From Caballeronia sp. TF1N1 (lineage in GTDB: Bacteria > Pseudomonadota > Gammaproteobacteria > Burkholderiales > Burkholderiaceae), in assembly GCF_022878925.1 (NCBI RefSeq), contig NZ_CP084626.1, forward strand, positions 310,001-374,000: a stretch of 64,000 nucleotides of DNA, read 5' to 3'. The position numbers were made by a program, and so were the translations under genes. Positions 49,252 through 59,412 of the stretch are shown here, one piece after another (position 1 is the first letter of the stretch; every line of letters begins with the position of its first letter). A model generated the notes under the pieces. It did not search any database and had not been told where the DNA came from. It worked only from the letters and a program-made list of their open reading frames with translations.

Positions 49252-50736
49252 ATGACCAACGAACGCCTCACGACTGCCGCTGGCGCACCCGTCGGCGACA
49301 ATCAGAATTCGCAAACCGCCGGTCCGCGCGGTCCGGTGACCTTGCAGGATTTTTGGCTGATCGAAAAACTCGCGCATTTCGACCGCGAAGTGATTCCCGA
49401 GCGCCGCGTGCATGCAAAGGGTTCGGGCGCCTTCGGTACGTTCCGCGTCACGCACGACATCTCGCGCTATACGAAAGCCAAGATCTTCTCGGAGATCGGC
49501 AAGGAAACGCCGATTTTCATGCGCTTCTCGACGGTGGCAGGCGAACGCGGCGCCGCCGATGCCGAACGCGACGTGCGCGGCTTCTCCATCAAGTTCTACA
49601 CCGAGGAAGGCAACTGGGACGTGGTCGGCAACAACACGCCGGTGTTCTTCATCCGCGATCCGCTGAAATTTCCCGACTTCATCCACACGCAGAAGCGCGA
49701 CCCATACACGAACATGCGCAGCAATGTCGCCGCTTGGGATTTCTGGTCGCGTCATCCGGAATCGCTGCATCAGGTGACGATTCTCATGAGCGATCGCGGT
49801 ATTCCGAAGAATTATAGGCAGATGCATGGCTTCGGCTCGCACACGTTCTCGTTCATCAACGCCGATAACGAGCGCTTCTACGTGAAGTTCCATTTCAAGT
49901 CGCAGCAGCCGCTCGAAAACTACACGGATGCCGAAGCCGGCGCCGTGATCGCGAACGATCGGGAAAGCGCGCAGCGCGATCTGGTCGACAACATCGATCG
50001 TGGCGAGTTTCCGCGCTGGAATTTCCGCATTCAGGTGATGAGCGAGGAGGAAGCGGCGCGCTATCGCATCAATCCGTTCGATGTCACCAAGGTGTGGCCG
50101 CACAAGGACCATCCGCTGATCGATGTCGGCGTGATCGAATTGAACCGCAATGCGCAGAACTATTTCGCGGAAGTCGAGCAGGCCGCGTTCACGCCCGCCA
50201 ACGTGGTGCCGGGCATCGGCTTCTCGCCGGACCGCTTGCTGCAAGGGCGCCTCTTCTCTTATGGCGACACGCAGCGCTATCGGCTCGGCATCAATCATCA
50301 TCAGATTCCGGTGAATGCGCCGCGCGTGCCGGTGGCGAATGCATTTCATCGCGATGGCGGAATGCGCGTCGACGGCAATCTCGGATCGCGCGTCAATTAC
50401 GAGCCGAACCGCTTTGGCGAATTCGCGCAGGACGCGAGCGTGAACGAGCCGCCGCTCGCGGCGGGGACGGTGTATCGCTTCGATCACCGTGAGGACGACG
50501 ACTACTACAGCCAGGCAGGCGCGCTTTTCCGTCTCTTCGACGAAGCGCAGCGCGAGCGGTTCTTCGGCAATATCGCGCGGCATATCTTCGGCGTACCGGA
50601 TGAGATCGTCGCGCGTCAGATCGAACACTTCCGCCGTGCGGACCCGGCTTATGCGGCAGGCGTGATAGATGCTCTTATCAAGCTCGGACAGAAAGTAACC
50701 GTGAAGCAGGACGAGGAAGATACCGCGGCCGCGTGA
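49252..50736 (+). CDS. Catalase (monofunctional heme, small-subunit clade)
   Basis: Splits hydrogen peroxide into water and oxygen. The 494-residue product contains the distal histidine in [13 protein letters not shown] near residue 57, the heme-pocket [17 protein letters not shown] near 135, and the proximal tyrosine in [14 protein letters not shown] near 340. Length and these sequences fit clade 3 KatA-type catalases of about 490 residues, not bifunctional KatG. It has its own ribosome-binding site AGGAG before the ATG. It follows oxyR and precedes a small membrane protein and dps. Confidence 0.95.
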   Translation: MTNERLTTAAGAPVGDNQNSQTAGPRGPVTLQDFWLIEKLAHFDREVIPERRVHAKGSGAFGTFRVTHDISRYTKAKIFSEIGKETPIFMRFSTVAGERGAADAERDVRGFSIKFYTEEGNWDVVGNNTPVFFIRDPLKFPDFIHTQKRDPYTNMRSNVAAWDFWSRHPESLHQVTILMSDRGIPKNYRQMHGFGSHTFSFINADNERFYVKFHFKSQQPLENYTDAEAGAVIANDRESAQRDLVDNIDRGEFPRWNFRIQVMSEEEAARYRINPFDVTKVWPHKDHPLIDVGVIELNRNAQNYFAEVEQAAFTPANVVPGIGFSPDRLLQGRLFSYGDTQRYRLGINHHQIPVNAPRVPVANAFHRDGGMRVDGNLGSRVNYEPNRFGEFAQDASVNEPPLAAGTVYRFDHREDDDYYSQAGALFRLFDEAQRERFFGNIARHIFGVPDEIVARQIEHFRRADPAYAAGVIDALIKLGQKVTVKQDEEDTAAA

Positions 50737-50756
50737 TCGGCCAGGGAGAAACGACC

Positions 50757-50915
50757 ATGAATCAGGCATTCAACACCATCGAGCAGGCCATGAAACATAT
50801 CGAAGCAACTAGCCGCAAAGTGCGCGTGACGCTTGCGTTTGGCGCCGTCGCGATGGGTTACGGGCTCGTCGTTGCTAGTGCATTGCATGGCGCGGGCGCG
50901 GGCGTTTTTGCCTGA
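50757..50915 (+). CDS. 52-residue single-span membrane protein after catalase
   Basis: ATG at 50757, 20 bases after the catalase stop, with AGGGAGA upstream. The N-terminal half is polar (MNQAFNTIEQAMKHIEATSR) and likely helical; the C-terminal half KVRVTLAFGAVAMGYGLVVA is a membrane-like segment ending in a Gly/Ala-rich tail. Placement suggests translation from the catalase transcript. I do not recognise the family; membrane anchoring or a small stress-linked role is inference. Confidence 0.6.
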   Translation: MNQAFNTIEQAMKHIEATSRKVRVTLAFGAVAMGYGLVVASALHGAGAGVFA

Positions 50916-50938
50916 GGCAGGACGTCTATCGACACGAA

Positions 50939-50975
50939 GACAGGCCGCTCTGTCAGCACGACGCGGCGGCCTGTC
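50939..50975 (+). terminator. Hairpin after the small membrane protein
   Basis: GACAGGCCGC (50939-50948) and GCGGCCTGTC (50966-50975) are perfect complements around a 17-base loop. No T-run follows, so it is only a probable end of the catalase transcript. Confidence 0.45.
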
Positions 50976-51111
50976 TTCCATGCATGCAAAGCCGCGCCAT
51001 ATAAAAAAGTGACCTTGTTTCTACGATAAACTAGCGGACGGTCTGTAGCTTCGCGCCTCGCTTGAGCAATAGGCGCACTCAACGTTCGAATCACACTTTC
51101 ACGGAGTCAAT

Positions 51112-51600
51112 ATGGCGAACAAAGACGCTGCACCTCCCGTCAACATCGGCATCAACGACGAGGATCGCAAGAAGATCGCCGACGGGCTGTCCCGTCTGCT
51201 GGCCGACACGTACACGCTATACCTGAAGACGCATAATTTTCACTGGAACGTCACGGGGCCGATGTTCAACACGCTCCATCTGATGTTCGAGACGCAGTAC
51301 AACGAACTCGCACTCGCCGTGGATGCCATCGCCGAACGTATTCGCGCGCTGGGCGTGCATGCACCGGGCAGCTACAAAGACTTCGCGCGGCTGTCGACCA
51401 TTCCGGAAGCGGATGGCGTGCCCTCGGCCGAAGAGATGATTCGCCAGTTGGTACAAGGTCAGGAAGCGGTGGTGCGCACGGCGCGCGAAATCTTCCCCGC
51501 GACGGACGCCGCCAACGACGAGCCGACCGCCGACTTGCTCACGCAGCGCATGCAGACGCATGAGAAGACCGCGTGGATGTTGCGCGCCATGCTGGCCTGA
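51112..51600 (+). CDS. dps: Dps-family DNA-protection / mini-ferritin protein
   Basis: Twelve-subunit shell that oxidises iron with peroxide and shields DNA. The 162-residue four-helix product shows the ferroxidase signature [17 protein letters not shown] around residues 37-53 with further ligands in [20 protein letters not shown]. The N-terminus ([14 protein letters not shown]) is short and only mildly basic, so direct DNA binding is uncertain. The position after oxyR and catalase fits peroxide control. Confidence 0.94.
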   Translation: MANKDAAPPVNIGINDEDRKKIADGLSRLLADTYTLYLKTHNFHWNVTGPMFNTLHLMFETQYNELALAVDAIAERIRALGVHAPGSYKDFARLSTIPEADGVPSAEEMIRQLVQGQEAVVRTAREIFPATDAANDEPTADLLTQRMQTHEKTAWMLRAMLA

Positions 51601-51643
51601 CGTCTCGGCTTCAAACGCTTGGAAAGCTTCAAACGCTTCGATG

Positions 51644-51669
51644 AAAAACCCCGTGCGCGGGGTTTTTTT
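51644..51669 (+). terminator. Intrinsic terminator of dps
   Basis: AAAAACCCCG-TGCG-CGGGGTTTTTTT forms a 10-bp stem with a four-base loop and a seven-base T-run, 44 bases after the dps stop. Confidence 0.92.
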
Positions 51670-51740
51670 GTGGGCGCAATGCGCGGGCTTGCGCCAGCAC
51701 GCTGGTCTAAAATAGGCCATCGAACTTTCGCTGCCTCGCC

Positions 51741-52598
51741 ATGCTCGCCCGCCTTCCGCTGTATATGCGCCTCGTGCGCCTGGATAAACCCATCGGCAGC
51801 CTGCTGCTGTTGTGGCCGACGCTCAACGCATTGTGGATCGCGTCCAACGGGCATCCTTCGCCAATGCTGCTCGTCATCTTCGTGATCGGCACCATTCTCA
51901 TGCGCTCGGCGGGCTGCGCCATCAACGACTACGCCGACCGCGATTTCGACCGCTACGTGAAGCGTACAGCCGAGCGTCCGATCACGTCGGGCAAGATCAA
52001 GGCATGGGAAGCGGTGGCGCTCGCGGCGGCTCTATCGCTCCTCGCGTTTTTGCTGATTCTGCCGCTCAATACACTCACGAAAGAGCTGTCGGTGTTCGCG
52101 CTGTTCGTCGCGGGCAGCTATCCCTTCACCAAGCGATTCTTCGCCATACCGCAGGCGTATCTCGGCATTGCGTTCGGCTTCGGCATTCCCATGGCGTTTG
52201 CCGCCGTGCAGAATCACGTGCCCGCGCTCGCGTGGATCATGCTCGCGGCCAACGTGTTCTGGTCGGTGGCCTACGACACCGAATACGCCATGGTCGATCG
52301 CGACGACGACATCAAGATAGGCATCCGTACATCGGCGCTCACTTTCGGGCGATACGACGTGTTCGCCGTCATGCTTTGCTATGCCGTGACGCTCGCCATC
52401 TATGTGGGCATAGGCGTGGCGCTTGGCTTTGGCTGGGCGTACTGGCTCGGCTGGCTTGCCGCCGCGGCATGCGCCGTCTATCACTACGCGCTGATTCGCG
52501 AGCGCGACCGCATGGGATGTTTCGCTGCGTTCAAACATAACAACTGGCTCGGCGGCATGTTGTTCGTGGGAATTGCGCTGCATTACGCGCTGGCTTGA
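51741..52598 (+). CDS. ubiA: 4-hydroxybenzoate polyprenyltransferase
   Basis: Attaches the isoprenoid tail to 4-hydroxybenzoate in ubiquinone synthesis. The 285-residue product has about eight membrane helices and the two Asp-rich prenyltransferase motifs: [18 protein letters not shown] near residue 60 and [20 protein letters not shown] near 178. The start [19 protein letters not shown] is typical. It follows dps after a terminator. Confidence 0.95.
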   Translation: MLARLPLYMRLVRLDKPIGSLLLLWPTLNALWIASNGHPSPMLLVIFVIGTILMRSAGCAINDYADRDFDRYVKRTAERPITSGKIKAWEAVALAAALSLLAFLLILPLNTLTKELSVFALFVAGSYPFTKRFFAIPQAYLGIAFGFGIPMAFAAVQNHVPALAWIMLAANVFWSVAYDTEYAMVDRDDDIKIGIRTSALTFGRYDVFAVMLCYAVTLAIYVGIGVALGFGWAYWLGWLAAAACAVYHYALIRERDRMGCFAAFKHNNWLGGMLFVGIALHYALA

Positions 52599-52714
52599 TG
52601 CGCCGTTAATCTTGCCGACTGGCATCTTTATGACAGTTTTCGGGCCATCGACTGATTGCGCGAAGCCGTCCAATGGCTAGACTCTTGCGGATTTCCGGAC
52701 ACACGTAAAACCGC

Positions 52715-53545
52715 ATGAGTCACATCGAGCGCCCCATCGCCTTCATTCTGGCCGCGTCAAACCATGGCACGCTGATCGTCAATCGCAACGACTTCAACGC
52801 CGTGCAGAACACCGTATCGAACTACACCTACGGCGTCGGGCATCAGATCCTCAGCAAGTCCAGCTTCGATCCGCAAGAAGTGAAGTTCGTGCTCTCTCTT
52901 CTCGCGCTGCGTCGTCGTTATTTCGGTGACGGCGTATTCGCCATAGACGGCGGCGCGAATATCGGCGTGCATTCCGTGGAATGGGCGCGTCACATGAACG
53001 GCTGGGGACGCGTGCTGAGTTTCGAGGCGCAGGAGATCATCTACTACGCGCTGGCCGGCAATCTCGCGCTCAACAACTGCCTCAATGCGCGGGCCAGGCT
53101 GGCTGCATTGGGTGAGTCCGTGGGCGAGATCGGCATTCCGCAACCGAATTACTTCTCTTCGGCGAGCTTCGGCAGTCTGGAAATCAGGCCGCGCGAGCAC
53201 ACCGAGTTCATCGGCCAGGCTATCTCGTACGATGCCGCCGCAAGCACGACGGTGCCGATGATCAGTATCGATTCCCTGAAGCTCGAACGCGTCGATCTTC
53301 TGAAGATCGACGTCGAAGGCATGGAAATGGATGTGTTGAGGGGCGCGCGCGAGACCTTGCTTCGATGCAAGCCTGCGCTTTTGGTCGAATGGATCAAGGG
53401 CAGCGAGAACGATATTCGCGACTATCTGAGAGGCGTTGGCTACGAGACGTTTTATTCGGTCGAACCGAATGTGCTTGCCATCGCCAAGGGTGATCCGCTG
53501 CATGCTCATTTGAACGAGCGCGATGGCGTGCTCAATATCGGTTGA
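52715..53545 (+). CDS. FkbM-family SAM-dependent methyltransferase
   Basis: A 276-residue protein with the FkbM layout: FAIDGGANIGVHSVEWARHM near residue 75 is the SAM-binding loop, SFEAQEIIYYALAGNLALNN near 103 the acidic motif, and LLKIDVEGMEMDVLRGA near 193 the family signature. FkbM enzymes methylate hydroxyls of polyketides, glycans or lipids. Here there are no glycan or polyketide genes alongside, so the substrate is open. It has its own ATG after a 116-base gap from ubiA. Confidence 0.82.
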   Translation: MSHIERPIAFILAASNHGTLIVNRNDFNAVQNTVSNYTYGVGHQILSKSSFDPQEVKFVLSLLALRRRYFGDGVFAIDGGANIGVHSVEWARHMNGWGRVLSFEAQEIIYYALAGNLALNNCLNARARLAALGESVGEIGIPQPNYFSSASFGSLEIRPREHTEFIGQAISYDAAASTTVPMISIDSLKLERVDLLKIDVEGMEMDVLRGARETLLRCKPALLVEWIKGSENDIRDYLRGVGYETFYSVEPNVLAIAKGDPLHAHLNERDGVLNIG

Positions 53546-53694
53546 GCGAGCTCGCGCGGCGGCGGTGAGCGCGAGCGAATCCTTCAATGCGCGGGTGCGA
53601 AGCCCGCGCACCTCGAAAGATTTACGTGTTGCCGTGCCGCCAGTTCCTTTTGTGCGCATGCGAGTTGCCAGTGCACCGCGCACGATTCACGTTT

Positions 53695-54507
53695 TCACAA
53701 GCCGCCCAACTCGTCACCCATCTCCTTCGCGCGCGCCTGCGCCGCGAGCGCGCCACGCACGATGGCGTCCTTCACACCTTCAGCCTCGAACGATGCCAGC
53801 GCCGCCGCCGTCGTGCCGCCTTTCGATGTCACCCGTTCGCGCAGCACGCTCGCCGCTTCGCCCGATTGCGCGGCAAGCTGTGCCGCGCCGGTGAAGGTCG
53901 CCACCGCGAGTTCGCGGCCCTGGGCTTCGTCAAGGCCGAGTGCGCGCGCGGCTTCCTGCATCGCTTCGATGAAGTAGAACACGTAGGCCGGACCGCTACC
54001 GGAAACAGCGGTGACGGCATCGAGTTTCGCTTCGTCGTCGAACCAGACGGAGGAGCCCACCGCTTCCAGAACTTGCGATGCCAGCGCCTTCGCGTCGTCG
54101 CTCACGCCCGGCAGCGCGGCGAGTCCGGTCACGCCCATGCCGATCAGCGCGGGTGTATTCGGCATGGTCCGCACGATCTGCGTGTAGCCGTTCAGCCAGC
54201 GCGACAGATCCGTCGCGCGAATGCCCGCCGCGATGCTGATGATGGTTTGCTTCGACAGATGCGGCGCGAGCGATTCGGCCACGCTCTTGAGCACTTGCGG
54301 CTTCACGGCCAGCAGGATCGCGTCGTAAGCCGCGAGTTTCTCGTCTATGGCCGCGCCCGTTGCAATGCCGAACTGCTTCGCGGTGCGTTCGCGCGCTTCG
54401 TCGTTGATATCGACGGCATAGATATCCGCCGGCGCGACGCCGCGCTTGACCAGACCGCCGATGAGCGCCGCAGCCATGTTGCCGCCGCCGATGAATGCAA
54501 TTTTCAT
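53695..54507 (-). CDS. proC: Pyrroline-5-carboxylate reductase
   Basis: Final step of proline synthesis, NAD(P)H-dependent. The 270-residue product starts MKIAFIGGGNMAAALIGG with a Rossmann loop, and has the conserved SGSGPAYVFYFIEA near residue 170 and LREKVTSKGGTT-like LRERVTSKGGTTAAAL near 218. ATG at 54507 was chosen over an upstream in-frame start because the dinucleotide fold begins there. It lies 22 bases after yggS, the usual yggS-proC pair. Confidence 0.95.
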   Translation of the reverse strand: MKIAFIGGGNMAAALIGGLVKRGVAPADIYAVDINDEARERTAKQFGIATGAAIDEKLAAYDAILLAVKPQVLKSVAESLAPHLSKQTIISIAAGIRATDLSRWLNGYTQIVRTMPNTPALIGMGVTGLAALPGVSDDAKALASQVLEAVGSSVWFDDEAKLDAVTAVSGSGPAYVFYFIEAMQEAARALGLDEAQGRELAVATFTGAAQLAAQSGEAASVLRERVTSKGGTTAAALASFEAEGVKDAIVRGALAAQARAKEMGDELGGL

Positions 54508-54529
54508 GGTGAAGTAGTCGAGAGTGAAA

Positions 54530-55225
54530 TCAATGCGAATAGTCGCGCGCGCCGAAGATCGCGGTGCCAATGCGCACCATGGTCGCGCCTTCGAGCACGG
54601 CGGCTTCGAGGTCGGCGGACATGCCCATGGAAAGCGTGTCGAGATCGAGACCGTCTGCGCGCAGCTTGTTCATGAGTTCGCGAAGGCGCGCGTGCGGCTC
54701 GCGTTGCGCGTCGAGTGTGTCGGCGGCTTCGGGAACGGCCATCAGGCCACGCAAGCGCAGGGCGGGGAGCGCCGCGACCGCATGCGCGAGCGCGGCGGCT
54801 TCTGCCGGTTCCACGCCGCTCTTCGAAGCCTCGCCGCTCACGTTGACCTGCACGCAGACATTGAGCGCGGGCGTGCCTTCGGGCCGTTGCGCGGACAGCC
54901 GCTCGGCAATCTTCAGCCGGTCGATGGAATGCACCCAGTCGAACTGCTCGGCGACGAGCTTGGTCTTGTTCGATTGCAGCGGCCCGATGAAGTGCCACTC
55001 GATGCCGCTGCGTAAGTCGGCGAGCGTGGCAATCTTCGCGATGCCTTCCTGCACGTAGTTTTCGCCGAACGCGCGCTGGCCGGCAATGAACGCGGCGCGC
55101 ACGTCTTCGGCGGGAAAGGTCTTGGAGACGGCGAGAAGCTGCACGGACGCGGCGTCGCGCGAGGCGTCCGCCGCGGCCTTCGCAATACGCTGCCGGACTT
55201 CTTCGAGATGTTGAGCGATAGACAT
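54530..55225 (-). CDS. yggS: Pyridoxal-phosphate homeostasis protein YggS
   Basis: A 231-residue PLP-binding barrel protein of the YggS/PROSC family, which buffers free pyridoxal phosphate. The PLP lysine lies in QLLAVSKTFP near residue 35; FGENYVQEG, WHFIGPLQSNK and LSMGMSADLEAAV with the terminal GTAIFGARDY are family landmarks. The start at 55225 (MSIAQHLEEVRQRI) was chosen over an upstream in-frame start because it gives the standard length. It precedes proC. Confidence 0.94.
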   Translation of the reverse strand: MSIAQHLEEVRQRIAKAAADASRDAASVQLLAVSKTFPAEDVRAAFIAGQRAFGENYVQEGIAKIATLADLRSGIEWHFIGPLQSNKTKLVAEQFDWVHSIDRLKIAERLSAQRPEGTPALNVCVQVNVSGEASKSGVEPAEAAALAHAVAALPALRLRGLMAVPEAADTLDAQREPHARLRELMNKLRADGLDLDTLSMGMSADLEAAVLEGATMVRIGTAIFGARDYSH

Positions 55226-55266
55226 GCTGGCCGCCTGAAAAGCAATCCAGCCATTATACGAAGCGC

Positions 55267-56493
55267 TCAACCGTAAAGCAGATGCTCGAGCAACTGAATC
55301 CAGTGCGCGACGGGCGTGGACGTGCCGCTTTGCAAATGCGCGATACACCCGACATTCGCCGACACGATCATCTGCGGCTCGGTCTTTTCCAGCCGGTCGA
55401 GCTTTTGATTGCGCAGCGTGTATGAAAGCTTTGGCTGCAGCACCGAATACGTGCCCGCCGATCCGCAGCAGAGATGGCTATCCGCGGGCAAACGCACTTC
55501 GAGCCCGAGCGCGGTCAGCAGATGCTCGACGCGTCCGCGAATCTGCTGCCCGTGCTGCAAGGTACACGGCGGATGGTAGGCGACCGTATGCACGCTGCGG
55601 CGTCTTGCCAGCGCGATGAGTTCTTCCTCGTACATCGGCAGGATTTCGGCGAGGTCGCGCGTAAGCTCGACGATGCGCGCTGCCTTGTCCGCGTAGACCG
55701 GATCGTCGCGCAAAAGGTGCGCGTATTCCTTAACCGTCGCGCCGCAACCCGACGCGTTCATCACGATTGCCTCGACGCCGTTCTCCACATACGGCCACCA
55801 TGCGTCGATGTTGTTGCGCACGTCGTCGAGCGCTTCGTCGTTGTAGCCGAGATGCAGGCGGATCGCGCCGCAGCAGCCCGCATCCGGCGCGGTGACGATC
55901 TCGATGCCGAGCGCGTCGAATACGCGTGCGGTCGCCGTGTTGACGTTGGGCATCATGGCCGGTTGCACGCAGCCGGAAAGCATCAGCATCTTGCGCTCGT
56001 GTTTGCGCGTGGGCGCGGCGAGCGGCTTCTCCGGGACGGGAATCTTCGCGCGCAGATTGCGTGGCAGGATGCCGCGGAACTGCTGGCCGAGTTTCATCGC
56101 TGGCGTGAAGAGCGTGCTGTTCGGCAGAAAGCTCGCCAGCAAGCGCCGCTGCAAACGCTGGCGCATGGGGCGCTCGACTTTCTCTTCGACCACCTTGCGG
56201 CCGATCTCCACGAGCCGTCCGTACTGCACGCCCGACGGACATGTGCTCTCGCAATTGCGGCAGGTGAGGCAGCGATCCAGATGCAGTTGCGTGCTGCGCG
56301 TGACCGGCGCGCCTTCGAACATCTGCTTCATCAAATAGATGCGCCCGCGCGGTCCGTCGAGTTCGTCGCCGAGAATTTGATAGGTCGGGCAAGTCGCCGT
56401 GCAAAAGCCGCAATGGACGCATTTGCGCAGGATGGCGTCGGCTTCGTCGCCATCGGCCGTGCCGCGGATGAAATCGGCGAGATTGGTTTGCAT
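55267..56493 (-). CDS. glcF: Glycolate oxidase iron-sulfur subunit
   Basis: Electron-transfer subunit of glycolate oxidase. The 408-residue product has two 4Fe-4S motifs, CVHCGFCTATCP near residue 27 and CLTCRNCESTCP near 79, and two CCG-type domains with GCCGAIRLHLGY near 209 and HLCCGSAGTY near 345. It lies eight bases after glcE on the same strand and 41 bases before yggS. Confidence 0.93.
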   Translation of the reverse strand: MQTNLADFIRGTADGDEADAILRKCVHCGFCTATCPTYQILGDELDGPRGRIYLMKQMFEGAPVTRSTQLHLDRCLTCRNCESTCPSGVQYGRLVEIGRKVVEEKVERPMRQRLQRRLLASFLPNSTLFTPAMKLGQQFRGILPRNLRAKIPVPEKPLAAPTRKHERKMLMLSGCVQPAMMPNVNTATARVFDALGIEIVTAPDAGCCGAIRLHLGYNDEALDDVRNNIDAWWPYVENGVEAIVMNASGCGATVKEYAHLLRDDPVYADKAARIVELTRDLAEILPMYEEELIALARRRSVHTVAYHPPCTLQHGQQIRGRVEHLLTALGLEVRLPADSHLCCGSAGTYSVLQPKLSYTLRNQKLDRLEKTEPQMIVSANVGCIAHLQSGTSTPVAHWIQLLEHLLYG

Positions 56494-56501
56494 CGAGGCG
56501 C

Positions 56502-57590
56502 CTAGAAATCGGGGTACAGCCGGGCGCGATTGAACACGCGCGCCGGATCGAACGCCGCCTTCAGCCCGCGATGGATTTTCATCAGCGGCGCGGGCAACGG
56601 CGTGAACACGCCCGCATTGCGGTCATACGCGGAACCGGCGCGGAAGATGGTCGCGTGCCCGCCGGCTTGCTTCGCGCTGATACGCACGGTCTGCGGGTCG
56701 GTGTCCGTGATCCACCAGCGCTGCGCACCGCCCCATTCCATGAGTTGCGCGCCCGGCAAATGCAGCGGCTCCGCAATGGACGGCAACGCGAGCCGCCAAA
56801 GCGCCGAGCGCGGCTGAATGACCGCGAAGAACGGATCGGTCTGCTCGCGCATGCCGATCCAGAAACGGTCGGCTTCGACGGCGTCGACCACCTCGCCGCC
56901 GAGCGTGTTGCGCGCGGACTTGACAGCAGCTTCCGCGCCCGCGAGACGTAGCGCGAGCGTGCCGTCGCGCCACGCGCTGCCGGTGATCGGCAAGGGATGA
57001 CCGCCCCATTCGTTGAGCTTGCGCACGCCGTCCGTTGCATGCATGTCGAATTTGAGCGTGGCTTCGGCGACGGGGCGGGGCAGCACCTTGATCGACAGTT
57101 GCAGCATGAGGCCGAGCGTGCCGAGCGAGCCCGCGAGCAAGCGCGCGACGTCATAGCCCGCCACGTTTTTCACCACTTGGCCGCCGAAGTGCAGCACTTT
57201 TCCGTGCCCGTTCATCACCACCGCGCCGAGCACGAAATCGCGCGGCGCGCCGGTCCATGCGCGACGCGGGCCGGCAAGTCCCGCCGCGATGCAGCCGCCG
57301 AAGGTCGCGTTACGGCCGAAGTGCGGCGGCTCGAAGGGCAGCATCTGCCCGTGCTCCCTGAGCGCGGCTTCGATTTCCGCGAGCGGCGTGCCGCTCTTCG
57401 CGGTGATCACGAGTTCCGCCGGATCGTATTCGACGATGCCGCGATGCGCGCGCGTGTCGAGAATCTCCCCTTGGAGCGTCTGTCCGTACCAGTCCTTCGT
57501 CCCGCCGCCGCGAATGCGCAGCGGCGTACCGGTCTCGGTGGCGTGTGCAATCCGCTCCGACCAGCCGGCGACGATGTCGTCCTGTTCCAT
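56502..57590 (-). CDS. glcE: Glycolate oxidase FAD-binding subunit GlcE
   Basis: A 362-residue flavin-binding subunit of glycolate oxidase. The N-terminal half carries a PCMH-type FAD domain with RIRGGGTKDWYG near residue 23 and GRNATFGGCIAAGLAGPRR near 92. It is shorter than GlcD, as usual. It starts 111 bases after the glcD stop, and the order glcD-glcE-glcF is the conserved one. Confidence 0.92.
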   Translation of the reverse strand: MEQDDIVAGWSERIAHATETGTPLRIRGGGTKDWYGQTLQGEILDTRAHRGIVEYDPAELVITAKSGTPLAEIEAALREHGQMLPFEPPHFGRNATFGGCIAAGLAGPRRAWTGAPRDFVLGAVVMNGHGKVLHFGGQVVKNVAGYDVARLLAGSLGTLGLMLQLSIKVLPRPVAEATLKFDMHATDGVRKLNEWGGHPLPITGSAWRDGTLALRLAGAEAAVKSARNTLGGEVVDAVEADRFWIGMREQTDPFFAVIQPRSALWRLALPSIAEPLHLPGAQLMEWGGAQRWWITDTDPQTVRISAKQAGGHATIFRAGSAYDRNAGVFTPLPAPLMKIHRGLKAAFDPARVFNRARLYPDF

Positions 57591-57701
57591 GGGTGTCCCG
57601 CTTGATTGATGCTTTTTCTATTCCGTCTCGTCCGGTCGATTGTACCGGGCGCTTAACGCAGCCACAGTCGGACAAACGTGGATAGCGGGATCGCGCACTC
57701 G

Positions 57702-59255
57702 TCAAAAGCGCGGAATCTCCGGGTGCGGCAAAAGCCCGCCGCGAATGTGCATCTTCCCGTATTCGGCGCAGCGCGCGCGCGTGGGAATGCCCTTGTCGGG
57801 ATTGAGCAGGCCGGGCGGATCGAACGCGCGCTTGACCGCGTGAAAGGCGTCGCGCTCCTCGGGCGAGAACTGCACGCACATCGAATTGATCTTCTCGATG
57901 CCCACGCCGTGTTCGCCCGTCACCGTGCCGCCCAGTTCCACGCAGGTTTCGAGGATATCGCTGCCGAACGCCTCCGCGCGATGCCATTCGTCGAGATCGT
58001 TGCCATTGAAGAGAATGAGCGGGTGCATGTTGCCGTCGCCCGCATGGAACACGTTGATGCAGCGAAGCGCGTACTTCTGTTCCATCTCTTCGATCCGCTT
58101 GAGCAGCGGCCCGATGGAGCGGCGCGGCACCGTGCCGTCCATGCAGTAATAGTCAGGCGACATGCGGCCGGCGGCGGGAAAGGCGTTCTTGCGGCCCGAC
58201 CAGAACTTGAGGCGCTCGCTTTCCGTGCGCGAAATCTGGATGCGCGACGCGCCGAACTCGCGCAGCACCGCCGTCATGCGGACGATTTCCTCGGCGACTT
58301 CGTCGTGCGTGCCATCGGATTCGCACAGCAGGATGGCGGCGGCGTCCAGGTCGTAGCCAGCGTTGACGAATTGCTCGACGGCGCGCGTCGCGGGCTTGTC
58401 CATCATTTCGAGGCCGGCCGGGATGATGCCCGCCGCGATGATCGCCGCGACCGCGTTACCGCCTTTGACCACGTCGTCGAAGCTCGCCATGATGACTTGC
58501 GCCGTCTGCGGCTTCGGGATCAGCTTGACGGTGATCTCGGTGACGATGGCGAACATGCCTTCGCTGCCGATCAGCACGGCGAGCAGATCGAGGCCGGGCG
58601 CGTCGGGTCCGAGCGAGCCGAATTCGACGGCATCGCCGTCCATGGTGACGGCGCGCACGCGCAGTACGTTATGCACGGTAAGGCCGTATTTCAGGCAATG
58701 CACGCCGCCCGAATTTTCGGAGACGTTGCCGCCGATAGTGCACGCGATCTGCGACGAAGGGTCCGGCGCGTAGTAGAGCCCGTAAGGGGCGGCGGCCTCC
58801 GATATGGCGAGATTGCGCACGCCCGGCTGAACCGTCGCGGTGCGCGCGTACGGATCGACTTCGATGATCTTGCGAAAGCGCGCAAGCGACAACACGATGC
58901 CATGACGGATCGGCATCGCGCCGCCCGAGAGCCCCGTGCCCGCGCCGCGCGGCACGATCGGCACGTCGAGGCGCGCGCAGATCTGCACGACGCGCTGCAC
59001 CTGCGCTTCGGTTTCCGGCAATGCGACCGCAAGCGGCAGACGGCGATACGCCGCGAGACCGTCGCACTCGTATGGCGCCGTGTCTTCCTCGCGAAACAGG
59101 AGGCAATGCGTGGGCAGCACCGCCATCAGCGCCTGCACGACATCGCGCTGACGCGCCGCGAGTTGTTCCTCGGAGAACCGCGGCGCGTCCGCATGCGGCA
59201 AATTCGGCGAAGTGTCGGTCACGAGTGCGGTCTTGAGCTCGTCGGGTGCGTTCAT
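57702..59255 (-). CDS. glcD: Glycolate oxidase catalytic subunit GlcD
   Basis: Oxidises glycolate (and D-lactate) to glyoxylate. The 517-residue product has the FAD PCMH domain with PIVPRGAGTGLSGGAMP near residue 98 and TIGGNVSENSGGVHCLKYG near 162, and the FAD-oxidase C-domain with NVFHAGDGNMHPLILFNG near 385 and GTVTGEHGVGIEK near 425. It is first of glcD-glcE-glcF; another GlcD-like oxidase gene lies just upstream on the same strand. Confidence 0.94.
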   Translation of the reverse strand: MNAPDELKTALVTDTSPNLPHADAPRFSEEQLAARQRDVVQALMAVLPTHCLLFREEDTAPYECDGLAAYRRLPLAVALPETEAQVQRVVQICARLDVPIVPRGAGTGLSGGAMPIRHGIVLSLARFRKIIEVDPYARTATVQPGVRNLAISEAAAPYGLYYAPDPSSQIACTIGGNVSENSGGVHCLKYGLTVHNVLRVRAVTMDGDAVEFGSLGPDAPGLDLLAVLIGSEGMFAIVTEITVKLIPKPQTAQVIMASFDDVVKGGNAVAAIIAAGIIPAGLEMMDKPATRAVEQFVNAGYDLDAAAILLCESDGTHDEVAEEIVRMTAVLREFGASRIQISRTESERLKFWSGRKNAFPAAGRMSPDYYCMDGTVPRRSIGPLLKRIEEMEQKYALRCINVFHAGDGNMHPLILFNGNDLDEWHRAEAFGSDILETCVELGGTVTGEHGVGIEKINSMCVQFSPEERDAFHAVKRAFDPPGLLNPDKGIPTRARCAEYGKMHIRGGLLPHPEIPRF

Positions 59256-59412
59256 GTCTCCTCCGGGCGCTCGGCGGCGCTTCGTTCGGTTTGATCGACG
59301 CAGATGCTCTTCGTCGACGAATGATTGGGTTACCGCGGTCCATCTTGCCCGCTTGCGGCGACAGCGTCCATTGCCGTCGCCGTGTGCGCGAAATGAAGCG
59401 CAAACCGCGCGA

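Noticed and set aside
51608..51638. Direct repeat GCTTCAAACGCTT twice, five bases apart, after dps
   Set aside because: A single short duplication next to a terminator, with no feature around it; probably a slippage product.
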